Below are positions 1 to 8,232 of a stretch of DNA of 64,000 bases, in pieces. A program made the position numbers and the translations under genes. The first letter of the stretch is position 1. Each line of letters starts with the position of its first letter. Below the pieces are notes generated by a model. That model had not been told where the DNA came from and did no database searches. It saw nothing but the letters and a program-made list of their open reading frames with translations. Location of the stretch: positions 1 to 64,000 of the IMG/VR virus record IMGVR_UViG_3300028859_000006. One strand, written 5' to 3'. The stretch comes from a virus.

Positions 1-1
1 T

Positions 2-397
2 CAAAAATATAAAACATATGTGACAAAACCAGTTGTTTTAAGACAAATGGTTAAAACTGAAGTATCAAATAAATCAGCAAGTGGTAGTTTTTTATTGGTT
101 TATGGGATTTATAACTCTAAAGAAAAAACCGAATTGATGGTTAGATGTTTAGGAAACGTAGATGGTATGTATAGATTAATTGAGTTGCCAATGAAGAGCG
201 TTAGAATAAAGATCAATAACAATATAATTACTCCAACATTACAATTTGTTTATTATAGTAATTACGAATTAAATATTAACTCTTTACTTTCTATAGGAGA
301 ATGTCCAGATCCATTTTCTAACTATAACTTCCTATATTATATTATAAATATTCCAGAAAAATATATTCCAGAAAAATTAATACCAATAACATTATAA
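2..397 (+). CDS. Hypothetical protein, 5' end outside the window
   Basis: The frame is open to the left edge of the window. The first possible internal start is a GTG at position 20, so the true start probably lies upstream and this is a partial gene. The visible product of about 130 residues has no motif I recognise. It ends with a repeated IPEKYIPEKLIPI stretch. The next gene follows 25 bases later on the same strand. Confidence 0.55.
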   Translation, partial: QKYKTYVTKPVVLRQMVKTEVSNKSASGSFLLVYGIYNSKEKTELMVRCLGNVDGMYRLIELPMKSVRIKINNNIITPTLQFVYYSNYELNINSLLSIGECPDPFSNYNFLYYIINIPEKYIPEKLIPITL

Positions 398-422
398 TAA
401 ATTAAATTAAAAAATTATAAAT

Positions 423-710
423 ATGAAAAAATTAATATTATTTAGTTGCATTTTATTATTTAGCTGTAATAATAAAATACATTATGATGGACAAGAGTTT
501 GATAATTATGATCAATATGTAGAATATTCCATTAATCAGTTGAAATCTCCAGTAGTAATTACTAATATTAGATCTAAATTTTATTCTAGTGATACTATAT
601 ATTCTATTGTAGTTAAAGATGCCAATAATATAATTAAAGAATATGATTCACAATCAGAATTAATTGATATTATAGCAAAAACAAAAGATATTGGAGATAC
701 AATTAGATAA
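423..710 (+). CDS. Small predicted lipoprotein
   Basis: The 95-residue product starts MKKLILFSCILLFSC, a short charged N-terminus, a hydrophobic segment and a lipobox-like LFSC. Signal peptidase II cleavage before Cys15 and export to the cell envelope are therefore expected. The remaining 80 residues are polar and not recognised. Phage lipoproteins of this size often act in superinfection exclusion, but nothing here shows that directly. Confidence 0.7.
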   Translation: MKKLILFSCILLFSCNNKIHYDGQEFDNYDQYVEYSINQLKSPVVITNIRSKFYSSDTIYSIVVKDANNIIKEYDSQSELIDIIAKTKDIGDTIR

Positions 711-720
711 ATAATATATT

Positions 721-997
721 ATGGAACAAAATAAAGAAATTATTTACAGAGTTGTAAAAAATATATAAAATTATAGAAATATTTATAATTTTATAATTAT
801 CACAATAAAAAATGCGATGTTATTATAGTTACTAATGTAGATAATCCTTATTATAGAATTATGAATAATGATAAAGAAAATTTGGAATATGATGAATATA
901 TTGATAGTCATGATTTAAATATTTATTGACTTATTGATTATTTAATTTATTATGGATTAATGAATAAAAATTACAAACAATTAAATTTAAATAATTA
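721..997 (+). pseudogene. Decayed small gene
   Basis: A start at 721 reads MEQNKEIIYRVVKNI and then stops. A second frame from about 789 reads a plausible protein (VIIVTNVDNPYYRIMNNDKE and onward), meets an in-frame TGA near 927, then continues LIDYLIYYGLMNKNYKQ to a TAA near 997. One frameshift plus one stop would rejoin the pieces, so this looks like a broken gene. No homologue recognised. Confidence 0.4.
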
Positions 998-1001
998 AAT
1001 C

Positions 1002-1154
1002 ATGGATGATATAACAATATTATGCATATGCATTCCGCTTGCGATATTTTTTATATTTTTAGCAATATCTACTATTTTTGGTAAAAACAGAAATAGTGGA
1101 ATTGGTGGATTTAAACCACCAATATCAAATAAAAACTTAAATTCTAAAAAATAA
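1002..1154 (+). CDS. Small single-pass membrane protein
   Basis: A 50-residue reading frame. Residues 5-24 form a strongly hydrophobic helix (ILCICIPLAIFFIFLAIS), followed by a short polar tail rich in Gly, Asn and Lys. It sits between a decayed gene and another small gene, with normal spacing for this genome. Function unknown. Confidence 0.5.
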   Translation: MDDITILCICIPLAIFFIFLAISTIFGKNRNSGIGGFKPPISNKNLNSKK

Positions 1155-1157
1155 ATT

Positions 1158-1307
1158 ATGGATTATACCGCAGTTTATTACGACAAGAATTTAAAGGTTA
1201 TTTCTTATGAAAATTTAAAAGATTTAGAAATTTTTATAAATCAGAACAAATCAAGTAAATTAAAATATGTTCTTTCTGTGAATTTGGACCTTAATCTATT
1301 TAATTGA
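1158..1307 (+). CDS. Short hypothetical protein
   Basis: A 49-residue frame starting MDYTAVYYDKNLKVISYENL, four bases after the preceding stop. Its 3' end overlaps the convergent minus-strand gene by about 67 bases, unusual in this genome. That suggests it is a truncated remnant or that one of the two 3' ends was moved by rearrangement. Confidence 0.35.
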   Translation: MDYTAVYYDKNLKVISYENLKDLEIFINQNKSSKLKYVLSVNLDLNLFN

Positions 1308-1729
1308 ATTAAGAATTCACTTTTTGTTATTAATGTATTAGTTTTTCCAGATTTTCCAATAGAATGTTCTAATTTATAAGGTATTGATTCTTTTAAACTA
1401 TTTCTAAAATATTCATTTTTTTCAAATAAGCAATCATAAGATCTTGTTATTAAATTATCATATTCTTCGGATTGTCTATCAATTGGAGTAGATATCCAAT
1501 ATAATTTTTGCTTATCTACCCAATTTAAATATTGACCAGCTTTCCATGCTTCAAACCCTGATAGTTTCCATATATTCTCTTTAATTTGTATATCTGGAGT
1601 CCTTAAAGACTGTACAAAGCCTTCATATGAAGCCACAGATATACCGTCAATCTCGAATTGATAAGGATATAAATTTGATAGTTTTTTTTCTAAACCATCA
1701 GTTCTAAATTTAATATCTAATATTTCCAT
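1241..1729 (-). CDS. NADAR-like (YbiA superfamily) protein
   Basis: The 162-residue product has the layout of the NADAR/YbiA superfamily: an early LSNLYPYQFEIDGI stretch, then SYEGFVQSLR (family: 'SNFYPSPF..dG..y.s.Eh..Qa.K'), a Trp-rich centre and a C-terminal DRQSEEYDNLI...LFEKNEYFRNSL block. Known NADAR proteins are N-glycosidases; some remove ADP-ribose from guanine in DNA, as partners of DarT-like toxins. Here it is alone, minus strand among plus-strand genes. The family call rests on motif layout; an anti-defence role is inferred. Confidence 0.6.
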   Translation of the reverse strand: MEILDIKFRTDGLEKKLSNLYPYQFEIDGISVASYEGFVQSLRTPDIQIKENIWKLSGFEAWKAGQYLNWVDKQKLYWISTPIDRQSEEYDNLITRSYDCLFEKNEYFRNSLKESIPYKLEHSIGKSGKTNTLITKSEFLIQLNRLRSKFTERTYFNLLDLF

Positions 1730-1761
1730 TCTATATTATATGGTATAAAAATAAAAAAGTT

Positions 1762-2040
1762 ATGATTAAAGTAAATATTATATTATCCGAGATTAACTAT
1801 TATAAAAATAAGTTAACTGAATTTGAAAAGGAGCATATTACAATTGAAAATAATATTAAAACAGTACATATAAAATCGGTTAATGATTGTAATAATTATG
1901 TTAATATTATGAAATCATTAAATGAATATGAAAATAAATATAAAAATGCAATAGAATATAATGCTAAAATTGATATTAGAAAAGATAAGTTAAAACAATT
2001 ATCAAAATATTATCATTATTGTAATAAAATTAATATTTAA
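1762..2040 (+). CDS. Hypothetical charged helical protein
   Basis: A 92-residue Lys/Asn/Glu-rich product, probably mostly alpha-helical, with heptad-like hydrophobic spacing over residues 5-60. No known motif. It is the last gene before a strong promoter, so it probably ends a transcription unit. Confidence 0.55.
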   Translation: MIKVNIILSEINYYKNKLTEFEKEHITIENNIKTVHIKSVNDCNNYVNIMKSLNEYENKYKNAIEYNAKIDIRKDKLKQLSKYYHYCNKINI

Positions 2041-2055
2041 AATAGTTGAGAATAA

Positions 2056-2086
2056 TTTGTGTATTTGAATTTTTTTATTATCTTTG
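2056..2086 (+). promoter_or_regulatory. Bacteroidetes-type promoter
   Basis: TTTG at 2056-2059 and TATCTTTG at 2079-2086 with 19 bases between, matching the Bacteroidetes primary sigma consensus. It would initiate near 2093, about 45 bases before the 375-residue gene. Confidence 0.8.
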
Positions 2087-2138
2087 TATTTGAAATCAAT
2101 AAAAAATTGTTTTCATGTTTAATTAAAATAATAATAAT

Positions 2139-3266
2139 ATGAATTTATTAAATGTAACACCAACAACAACAGTATCATCAACAAAAAAAGTTGATAAACT
2201 TGGATTATTAAATAAACTTAATGTAATAGAATCTGACATAAAGGATTTTATATTAACATTGAGAGTATTAGAAAAAGTTAAAATTATTGATACCCATAGT
2301 CACTATTATTCTGATAATTCTAAAACTAATTTTTCTACTAAACAAGAAATTTTCAAACATTTAGGATATGAAATCACGGATAAAGTAAATAATTATAATA
2401 GTATATTAAGAGAATTAAAAAACTTTAATATTAAAGTACCAGATAATTTAATTAAATATGATTTAGAAGTTGAAGAAATTAAATCTGGTTGTAGATATAA
2501 TGGATCATCAAGTGAAAAATATAATCAAATTTTAATTAAAACAGATGAAAATTATAATAAATATCTAAATTCAAGATTAAATTCAAAACTTAGTTCTATC
2601 GTAGAAATAGCAGAAACATTTGGATTTATGATAATTCCATTAGAATTAGCAAAAAATTCAATTTTAACTTGTGATCCAAAAAGAAAATCTGTAGATATTG
2701 AATCTGCAATTAACAATTATAAATTTGCAAATTCAGAAAGATATTTTTACATTTTATGTCCAATTGGATTTTATGATTTTGAAAAACATGTAAAATCTCA
2801 AAAATACTATGATGTTTATTTTCCTAGTTCATTATCAATGGTTAGTATGAATGTTGGTATGAATTTACCATTATTCAGAAGTATGTATGAAACTATGGTA
2901 AATCTTGGTAATAGAGTAGATGCACTTGAAAATTCAACAAAAGTTTTAAAAGAGCAAGTAAAAGGAATAGAACAAAATATTTGTAGAATTCAGTCAGAAC
3001 TTGAAAAAATATCAAAAGAACAAATTCGTCAGCAACAACTAGCTATTCAGCAAGCTGAACAAATTAAAACATTAAACCTTGAAGTCCAACAAGCATTAGC
3101 AAGAAGAGAAGATCCTTTATTATTTTCTACATCTTATAGTATAACTAATTTTTCTGAAGATTCTCATTGTGATGTTGCATTTGCATGGGGTACAGAATTT
3201 CCAAATGAATTTTTAGAAATGATGAATGTTAAAGGAATTAAAAAAAGTAATTATTGGTTAAAATAA
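2139..3266 (+). CDS. Hypothetical protein with C-terminal coiled coil
   Basis: A 375-residue product with its own consensus promoter. Residues about 10-110 are helical and charged. Residues about 240-325 form a clear coiled coil rich in Gln and Glu (NRVDALENSTKVLKEQVKG, later IRQQQLAIQQAEQIKTLNLE). The C-terminus is a compact domain ending KGIKKSNYWLK. I do not recognise the family. It leads a plus-strand run of small genes. Confidence 0.7.
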   Translation: MNLLNVTPTTTVSSTKKVDKLGLLNKLNVIESDIKDFILTLRVLEKVKIIDTHSHYYSDNSKTNFSTKQEIFKHLGYEITDKVNNYNSILRELKNFNIKVPDNLIKYDLEVEEIKSGCRYNGSSSEKYNQILIKTDENYNKYLNSRLNSKLSSIVEIAETFGFMIIPLELAKNSILTCDPKRKSVDIESAINNYKFANSERYFYILCPIGFYDFEKHVKSQKYYDVYFPSSLSMVSMNVGMNLPLFRSMYETMVNLGNRVDALENSTKVLKEQVKGIEQNICRIQSELEKISKEQIRQQQLAIQQAEQIKTLNLEVQQALARREDPLLFSTSYSITNFSEDSHCDVAFAWGTEFPNEFLEMMNVKGIKKSNYWLK

Positions 3267-3270
3267 TATT

Positions 3271-3570
3271 ATGAAATTAAATGAAACTTGGGTATTATAT
3301 GATATGTGTATGTCTGAAATAGTTGAAGTATTTTCAGATAAAAATAAAGCAATTGAACTTTGTGATATAAATATTAAAGATTGTTATATTAAAAATCGTG
3401 AGTTAACTCATTTTTTTAAAGATATGTCTGATGAACAATATGATGAGCATTTTAAAAAATATTTTTCAAATACTTTATTTAGCGTTATTACATTAGATGA
3501 AGCTATTGAAAATATAAAAGAAAAATTAACTGATTATTTTGAATCAATAATATATCCTAATTATAATTAA
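3271..3570 (+). CDS. Hypothetical protein
   Basis: A 99-residue acidic product starting five bases after the previous stop, so probably cotranscribed. It begins MKLNETWVLYDMCMSEIVEVFSDKNKAIELC, which looks like a small alpha/beta domain. No known motif. Confidence 0.6.
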   Translation: MKLNETWVLYDMCMSEIVEVFSDKNKAIELCDINIKDCYIKNRELTHFFKDMSDEQYDEHFKKYFSNTLFSVITLDEAIENIKEKLTDYFESIIYPNYN

Positions 3571-3571
3571 A

Positions 3572-3910
3572 ATGATTGATAAAAAAAGATTAAAAGAACA
3601 CCTTAATAATGGTAAAATAGAATATGTTATGTGCGCTTCTAATTGGATAGATGATGGAATAGATTATCTTTATAAGCCATATAATATAGATAAAGGAATT
3701 TGCTATAATAGCGTACGGCATCCTTGCATATATGAGCAAACAAATAAAATTTATCCTGCTGAAAAATATGGAATGTTGACTGTTGAAGGATTTTTAACTA
3801 CAAAAAATAGATTTCTTAATAGAGAAGAAGCTTTAGAATTAGTTAAATCAAATGATCAGTTAAAACAAGATTTAATAGGTAGTGTATTAACATCTGAAGA
3901 TTTATGGTAA
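3572..3910 (+). CDS. Conserved phage hypothetical protein (EGFLTTKNRF type)
   Basis: A 112-residue product with blocks I associate with a widespread phage/plasmid family of unknown function: SVRHPCIYEQ, KYGMLTVEGFLTTKNRFLNREEALEL and a C-terminal VLTSEDLW. The family form is usually 'EGFLTSKGRFVdR.EA...LxSEDLy'. It overlaps the next gene by seven bases. Confidence 0.65.
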   Translation: MIDKKRLKEHLNNGKIEYVMCASNWIDDGIDYLYKPYNIDKGICYNSVRHPCIYEQTNKIYPAEKYGMLTVEGFLTTKNRFLNREEALELVKSNDQLKQDLIGSVLTSEDLW

Positions 3911-4164
3911 ATAGAAATATAATTAAAATAGGATATATGAGAATTAATATAGATACTATTTTATGCTATTATATTGGTAGAGGTGATAAAACTATTATAA
4001 TTCAAAGATCACTAGATGATATAAATGATATTGAAATAGATTTTGATAATAATATAGAATGTGAAAAATCATTAGCTGAATTAGATTCATTATTAGTTTT
4101 AAATGCTCATAATTATATAAGAAAATTAAAAATAGAAGAACTAAATGATAATAGAACGAGATAA
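3904..4164 (+). CDS. Small beta protein, first of a tandem pair, RK-KL tail
   Basis: An 86-residue product paralogous to the next gene: both have K(I)G-Y-R(L/I)-ID--I--YY near the start and a D-E/I-E-FD segment followed by a helix ending LDxL. The C-terminus YIRKLKIEELNDN carries the RKxKLxxL tail found in many small proteins of this window. Overlaps the next gene by 20 bases. Function unknown. Confidence 0.6.
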   Translation: MVNRNIIKIGYMRINIDTILCYYIGRGDKTIIIQRSLDDINDIEIDFDNNIECEKSLAELDSLLVLNAHNYIRKLKIEELNDNRTR

Positions 4165-4420
4165 AATTAAAATAGGTGATTATAGATTAAAAATTGATAG
4201 TATATTTGCATATTATCCTACTACAGTTGAAGAAAATGATCGTTGGTTTATTGTAATTGAACGTGACGTACCAGATGGTATTACAGAATTAGAAGTCGAA
4301 TTTGATACAGAAGAAGAAAGAGATAAAGTTTTATTAGAATTAGATAAATTATGTACTATTGATCCAATGAATTTAAGAAAAGAAAAATTAGAAGAAATAA
4401 ATAAAAATGGAAAAATTTAA
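4145..4420 (+). CDS. Small beta protein, second of a tandem pair, RK-KL tail
   Basis: A 91-residue paralogue of the preceding gene, with IGDYRLKIDSIFAYY near the start and ELEVEFDTEEERDKVLLELD in the second half. It ends LRKEKLEEINKNGKI, another copy of the shared tail. Overlaps the following gene by 14 bases. The pair probably arose by tandem duplication. Confidence 0.6.
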   Translation: MIIERDKIKIGDYRLKIDSIFAYYPTTVEENDRWFIVIERDVPDGITELEVEFDTEEERDKVLLELDKLCTIDPMNLRKEKLEEINKNGKI

Positions 4421-4655
4421 AATAATTAAACAAGTTCACACATATCAAAATAATATTACTAATTTTGTTGTATATAAAAAGAATTTTATTGGTTGGACTC
4501 CAGCAAATATTATTTACAATAATTTTAAATATCAATATGATTCATTCTTTGAAGCTGAGATGTCAATATTTAATTATTTTGAAACTAAACATGGTGGTAT
4601 AATAGATATTGATGTAAATATTTATACATACTCACCGTATTCTTTACCAATATGA
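4407..4655 (+). CDS. Hypothetical protein
   Basis: An 82-residue, Tyr/Phe/Asn-rich product with alternating hydrophobic residues suggesting a beta-rich fold. No motif recognised. Translationally coupled to the upstream gene by overlap. Confidence 0.55.
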   Translation: MEKFKIIKQVHTYQNNITNFVVYKKNFIGWTPANIIYNNFKYQYDSFFEAEMSIFNYFETKHGGIIDIDVNIYTYSPYSLPI

Positions 4656-4699
4656 ATTAAAAAATAAATAATATTTTATATATAAAGATATAATTAAAA

Positions 4700-4990
4700 A
4701 TGAAAGATAATAGATTAGTAAGAACTGAGTTAGTTACAAGAGAGATCGAAATTGATTTAACATATCATGAGATAAAAAAACTTATGATTGAAAAGTCTCC
4801 AACTGAAATTTTTGTTATGACATATAGTAGTTCCAAACCATGTATTCGTATTACTAAGCCAATATTAGATAGTGATAAAGAAATATGTGTTTGTTATGAA
4901 TCATGTAAAGATAAAGATGAATATTTCCTTACATGGATAGGTTTTTATAATTTACTTGAAAAATATGGATTATCAAATATTAGATTTTAA
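4700..4990 (+). CDS. Hypothetical protein
   Basis: A 96-residue product starting MKDNRLVRTELVTREIEIDL. It has five Cys-containing positions but no paired CxxC, so a zinc site is not evident. Function unknown. Confidence 0.55.
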   Translation: MKDNRLVRTELVTREIEIDLTYHEIKKLMIEKSPTEIFVMTYSSSKPCIRITKPILDSDKEICVCYESCKDKDEYFLTWIGFYNLLEKYGLSNIRF

Positions 4991-5020
4991 TATTTTATCA
5001 AATAAAAAAAATAAATTAAA

Positions 5021-5509
5021 ATGAAAATAAAAAAAGAAGATTATTATGAATATAAACAAAATAGATCATTATCATCATTTAAACATGCATTAATTGTTAT
5101 TGGTGTAGCATTTTTAGCATTTATGGCATTCCAATTTGGAACTAAAATTGGTCAAAATACAGAATTGAATTATTATTTAAATGTAATGAATCCTGTTGAC
5201 CCAAATATTGAAGTTGGGCAAACTTGGATTTATATTCTTAATAAAGATAATCCATTTGAAGATACAATTCAAATTAAGAAAAAAATTATAGGAATTAAAA
5301 ATGATTATATTTTATATGTTCAAAGCAACTCTGATAGTACAATAAATAGTAATGATACTATTAGTGAAAATGAATCTTATTTTATAATAGGATGTGAATT
5401 ATTGAAATCAGATAGTACTAAATTTAATATTGAGTTTCCTATATTTAATGAAAATATACCTGAATATAAACCTGAATATGAATTCAAATTAAATTATATA
5501 AATAATTAA
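5021..5509 (+). CDS. Membrane-anchored hypothetical protein
   Basis: A 162-residue product with a basic N-terminus, one transmembrane helix at about residues 22-42 (HALIVIGVAFLAFMAFQF) and a polar domain, probably outside the cytoplasm. Residues 62-105 (IEVGQTWIYILNKDNPFED onward) resemble a small beta-barrel. It begins a run of three membrane protein genes. Confidence 0.6.
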   Translation: MKIKKEDYYEYKQNRSLSSFKHALIVIGVAFLAFMAFQFGTKIGQNTELNYYLNVMNPVDPNIEVGQTWIYILNKDNPFEDTIQIKKKIIGIKNDYILYVQSNSDSTINSNDTISENESYFIIGCELLKSDSTKFNIEFPIFNENIPEYKPEYEFKLNYINN

Positions 5510-5513
5510 AAAT

Positions 5514-5675
5514 ATGAAAAAATTAGAATATATTAATGTATTTATTCTGATAATATTATGTGGTATTTTAGGGTATCTAATATCTTATCCATTTGATCTC
5601 AAATTTCAAACTATAGTTATATCAGTATTATTTTTATCATATTTAACTTTTTTTTTATATAAAAATAAAAAATAA
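5514..5675 (+). CDS. Small two-helix membrane protein
   Basis: A 53-residue frame with hydrophobic segments at about 8-26 and 34-49 and a lysine-rich end. It starts four bases after the preceding gene. Phages often carry such short inner-membrane proteins near lysis or exclusion genes; no specific role is visible. Confidence 0.5.
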   Translation: MKKLEYINVFILIILCGILGYLISYPFDLKFQTIVISVLFLSYLTFFLYKNKK

Positions 5676-5692
5676 AGAAAAATTAAAAAATA

Positions 5693-5869
5693 ATGAGAAT
5701 ACTATTATATTTTATGTTGTTTATGCTAATGTCTCTAACTGGTTTATTTTGTTATTTAATATATTATCAGCCAAATGATAAATTACATATTGGATTATCA
5801 ATAATAGCATTTTTTATATATTTAGGAATATTTATATATGTAGATGAAAAATCAAGAAAAATTAATTAA
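5693..5869 (+). CDS. Small two-helix membrane protein
   Basis: A 58-residue frame starting MRILLYFMLFMLMSLTGLF. Two hydrophobic segments (about 3-22 and 34-50) are separated by a polar loop and followed by a short charged tail. Same size and topology as the gene just upstream but no obvious sequence identity. Confidence 0.5.
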   Translation: MRILLYFMLFMLMSLTGLFCYLIYYQPNDKLHIGLSIIAFFIYLGIFIYVDEKSRKIN

Positions 5870-5883
5870 TTAAATGAATAAAA

Positions 5884-6123
5884 ATGAATAAAAATAATAT
5901 TACAGTCAAAGTGGAGGGAGCAACTGCAATCGGCAAATCCGCTGTTACACTAGCAATAGTAAAAGCTCTTAAAGAATTTGGATTTGAAGTAGATTTAGAA
6001 GATACTGGACATAGAAATATTAATCATTTAGAGCATTCCATGGAGCATGATATATCATTTTCTGAACGAATGAATACTATGAATAGTAATACTAAAGTGA
6101 TAATAAAAGAAATAACAATTTAA
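5884..6123 (+). CDS. Small P-loop protein
   Basis: A 79-residue product whose N-terminus has a beta-strand, a Walker A motif GATAIGKSA (residues 12-20) and a helix, followed by a strand-like FEVDLEDTG. Full nucleotide kinases are over twice as long, so this is a minimal or truncated P-loop domain. Phages often encode small P-loop proteins of this kind; its activity cannot be told from the sequence. More GC-rich at its start than its neighbours. Confidence 0.6.
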   Translation: MNKNNITVKVEGATAIGKSAVTLAIVKALKEFGFEVDLEDTGHRNINHLEHSMEHDISFSERMNTMNSNTKVIIKEITI

Positions 6124-6125
6124 AT

Positions 6126-6428
6126 ATGAAAAGATATAGAAGATTAGAAGATATTTTAGTGTTTCATTGGACTGGTGATTTTTCAATTATTGATGAAATT
6201 AATAATGCAGTAAAATCATTTAATAAAGAACATCAAGATACTTTAAATGCAAGTAAAGATGTTGATAATGACGATAAAATTTTAATAATAACTCATAATG
6301 GAGAATATGGTACAATGAGTGAATCAGTTAAAATGAATGATTATATTATATTTGATGTAAATGAAATTGAAACATCATTAGGTGCATATTCTGAAGATTA
6401 TTTAAATGATCATTTTATATTAATATAA
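6126..6428 (+). CDS. Hypothetical protein
   Basis: A 100-residue product. Residues 50-62 (DKILIITHNGEYG) form a strand-loop and the C-terminus is acidic. Two bases after the preceding stop; overlaps the next start by one base. No family recognised. Confidence 0.55.
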   Translation: MKRYRRLEDILVFHWTGDFSIIDEINNAVKSFNKEHQDTLNASKDVDNDDKILIITHNGEYGTMSESVKMNDYIIFDVNEIETSLGAYSEDYLNDHFILI

Positions 6429-6604
6429 TGAAAAGAATAGAAGTCGAATTTAATGTTAAAATGATTATTGATGTTGAAGATAATCAGAATATAGAAACAG
6501 TTGTTAATACAATTGAAATTGGTGAATTTGATATAGATGAAGATGCCAATATTATAGCATGTAACATAACGAATAGAAATTATTCTAATTTTTTAAAAAA
6601 ATGA
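6428..6604 (+). CDS. Small acidic protein
   Basis: A 58-residue frame (MKRIEVEFNVKMIIDVEDN onward) that overlaps the genes on both sides, ending in an ATGA junction with the phosphatase gene. This coupling supports it as a real gene. Function unknown. Confidence 0.55.
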   Translation: MKRIEVEFNVKMIIDVEDNQNIETVVNTIEIGEFDIDEDANIIACNITNRNYSNFLKK

Positions 6605-7302
6605 AAATTTTAAACATAGGGGATATTCACGGATTTGATTCATGGAAAAAATTTGTAGATGATATTTCTCAATATGATAAAATAATATTTGTAGGAGATT
6701 ATGTTGATGAATATCATCTAAGTAATATTACAATATTAAATAATTTATTAGATATCATTGAATTTAAGAAAAAATATCCAGATAAAGTTATTTTATTATT
6801 AGGTAATCATGATTATCAATATGCTATACGACCACCTAGTATGAATATTTTAGGACATTGCTCTGGATATAGAGCAGAAATGCATTTTGATTTATATGAA
6901 ATATTTCATAATAATTTAAAATTATTTCAATTATCTTATCAATACGAAAATTATATTTGGACCCATGCAGGAATTCATCGTGGATGGTATGACCATTTTT
7001 TAATAGAATTTAAAAAAGTTTCTGATTTTGAAGGTACTATATCAGATAAATTAAATTTAGCATTTGAATTTGAGTTAGAATGCTTACTTGATTGCGGATA
7101 TGTACGTGGTGGATATAATAAAGTTAGCGGTCCATTGTGGGCTGATAAAACTGAATCATGGACTAAACCATTAAAGAATTGTCATCAAATTTGCGGTCAT
7201 ACCCACACAGATAAAATAGTTCATCATGAAATACCAAATATAAATTCATCTGTTACATATATTGACTCCTTGCCAGAATATTGTTACATTTTAAATATAT
7301 AA
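6601..7302 (+). CDS. PPP-type metallophosphatase (lambda phosphatase-like)
   Basis: A 233-residue calcineurin-like phosphoesterase with the family motifs in order: GDIHG (7-11), GDYVD (32-36), GNHDY (67-71), a WTHAGIH block and GHTH near residue 199. These bind two metal ions and the phosphate. GDIHG with GDYVD is typical of the PPP class that includes phage lambda phosphatase, which dephosphorylates proteins and small phosphoesters. Length fits. The substrate cannot be told. It is the only recognisable enzyme in this gene run. Confidence 0.85.
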   Translation: MKILNIGDIHGFDSWKKFVDDISQYDKIIFVGDYVDEYHLSNITILNNLLDIIEFKKKYPDKVILLLGNHDYQYAIRPPSMNILGHCSGYRAEMHFDLYEIFHNNLKLFQLSYQYENYIWTHAGIHRGWYDHFLIEFKKVSDFEGTISDKLNLAFEFELECLLDCGYVRGGYNKVSGPLWADKTESWTKPLKNCHQICGHTHTDKIVHHEIPNINSSVTYIDSLPEYCYILNI

Positions 7303-7305
7303 ATT

Positions 7306-7527
7306 ATGAAAATTAAAATATTTAATTACTATTTCGGTACCAGACTTGCATATGCTGATACTATTACTAAACTTGAGTATGAATTGAATCATTGGATAGA
7401 ATATGATAAACCTGAAATTAAACAATTCACACAATCAAATACTAAAGAATATTTAATATATACCTTTTTATATTACGAAAAAAAAGAATTAAGAAAAACA
7501 AAACTTGAAAAAATTAATGAATTATGA
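7306..7527 (+). CDS. Small protein with RK-KL tail
   Basis: A 73-residue product beginning MKIKIFNYYFGTRLAYADT. It ends ELRKTKLEKINEL, a clear copy of the RKxKLxKLxE tail shared by many small proteins in this window. Overlaps the next gene by four bases. Confidence 0.6.
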   Translation: MKIKIFNYYFGTRLAYADTITKLEYELNHWIEYDKPEIKQFTQSNTKEYLIYTFLYYEKKELRKTKLEKINEL

Positions 7528-7742
7528 AAACAGATAAATTAAAAAATAGATTACTTGAGTTTTATATATTAGGATTCAAAAATGAAATAGATTTTTGTGA
7601 TGTACCAAATAAAGAAAATCTAAAAAAATCATATTTATTAGGAAAAAAACATTCAGATGCAGGCGATACATTTGAATCTACTGAATATTTGAACGACGAT
7701 ATCATTGAATATTTAATAGAAAAAGAGGAATTAAATTATTGA
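7524..7742 (+). CDS. Hypothetical protein
   Basis: A 72-residue charged product coupled by an ATGA overlap to the gene before it. Central LGFKNEIDFC and LLGKKHSDAGD suggest a helical domain. Last gene before a long gene-free stretch. Confidence 0.5.
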   Translation: MKTDKLKNRLLEFYILGFKNEIDFCDVPNKENLKKSYLLGKKHSDAGDTFESTEYLNDDIIEYLIEKEELNY

Positions 7743-8047
7743 GGATGAATAAATTATAAATAATATTTGCAATTTGCAAATTGCAAATTTAAAAATTTTA
7801 TATATAGTTTATGATTGTGAGTTATTAATTTAACTATCAATTAATTAAGTTAGAGAAGCTTAACGATTTATTATTTACGTAAAAAATGATACTGATTGTG
7901 CTATAGTTTAATAGTGCTAAATGGATAAGGAATAACCAATTCCCCCATTTTAGGTGACTTTTTTTAATTCAGTAAGACGATTAAGTTGTTTTTTTCAAAG
8001 TAAAAAAACATTGGTTACATCTATTCATTGTATTCTCAGGTGGAGAT
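7743..8047 (+). other. Gene-free stretch with folded elements, upstream of tRNA-like genes
   Basis: No convincing reading frame. It contains a perfect 24-base palindrome (7765-7788), a nested hairpin at 7919-7950 (AAATGG/CCATTT outside GGAAT/ATTCC) and a T7/A7 stem around 7994-8015. This is probably an RNA leader or a further structured RNA reading into the tRNA-like genes. Confidence 0.5.
7765..7788. repeat. Perfect 24-base palindrome
   Basis: ATTTGCAATTTG is followed directly by its exact reverse complement. It lies 22 bases after the last gene of the left-hand cluster. It could be a hairpin at the transcript end or a binding site for a dimeric protein. It is followed by a short A/T stretch rather than a clean T-run. 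Confidence 0.6.
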
Positions 8048-8145
8048 AGCTAGGTGGCGGAAAGGTTAGACGTTTGGGTAAAAGTCCCATTAGTGAGGTA
8101 GCTCAAAGATTATTTCTTATATAGGTTCGAGTCCTATCCTAACTA
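8048..8145 (+). tRNA. tRNA-like gene, Leu-type body with abnormal anticodon arm
   Basis: Acceptor AGCTAGG/CCTAACT (one C-A mismatch), a TGGCGGAAAGGTTAGACG D-region as in tRNA-Leu, a variable hairpin GAG-GTAG-CTC, and a perfect T-arm ATAGG-TTCGAGT-CCTAT (8121-8137). The anticodon arm is TGGG-TAAAAGT-CCCA, whose 7-base loop lacks the invariant U33. An additional AAGA/TCTT hairpin precedes the T-arm. CCA is not encoded. An identity cannot be assigned with confidence; Leu is the best guess from the D-region. Confidence 0.6.
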
Positions 8146-8155
8146 CATTTAAAAA

Positions 8156-8216
8156 TGAAAAGACGGATCTAAGCCAAAAAAGCATTAGTATGTGGGTTCA
8201 ACTCCCACATTTTCAC
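8156..8216 (+). tRNA. Minimal tRNA-like gene, no D-arm visible
   Basis: Perfect T-arm GTGGG-TTCAACT-CCCAC (8192-8208) and acceptor TGAAAA/TTTTCA. Only about 29 bases separate acceptor and T-stem. The best fold is CTAAGC-CAAAAAA-GC-A-TTAG, leaving six bases where a D-arm would be. The loop is C followed by six A, without U33. A competing pairing GG/CC (8165-8175) could make a tiny D-arm instead. About 61 bases long, like armless mitochondrial tRNAs. Confidence 0.5.
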
Positions 8217-8232
8217 TAAATAATATTAATTA

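Noticed and set aside
6601-7302. The phosphatase as a diadenosine tetraphosphatase
   Set aside because: PPP-type motifs do not separate Ser/Thr phosphatases from ApaH; the general name was kept.
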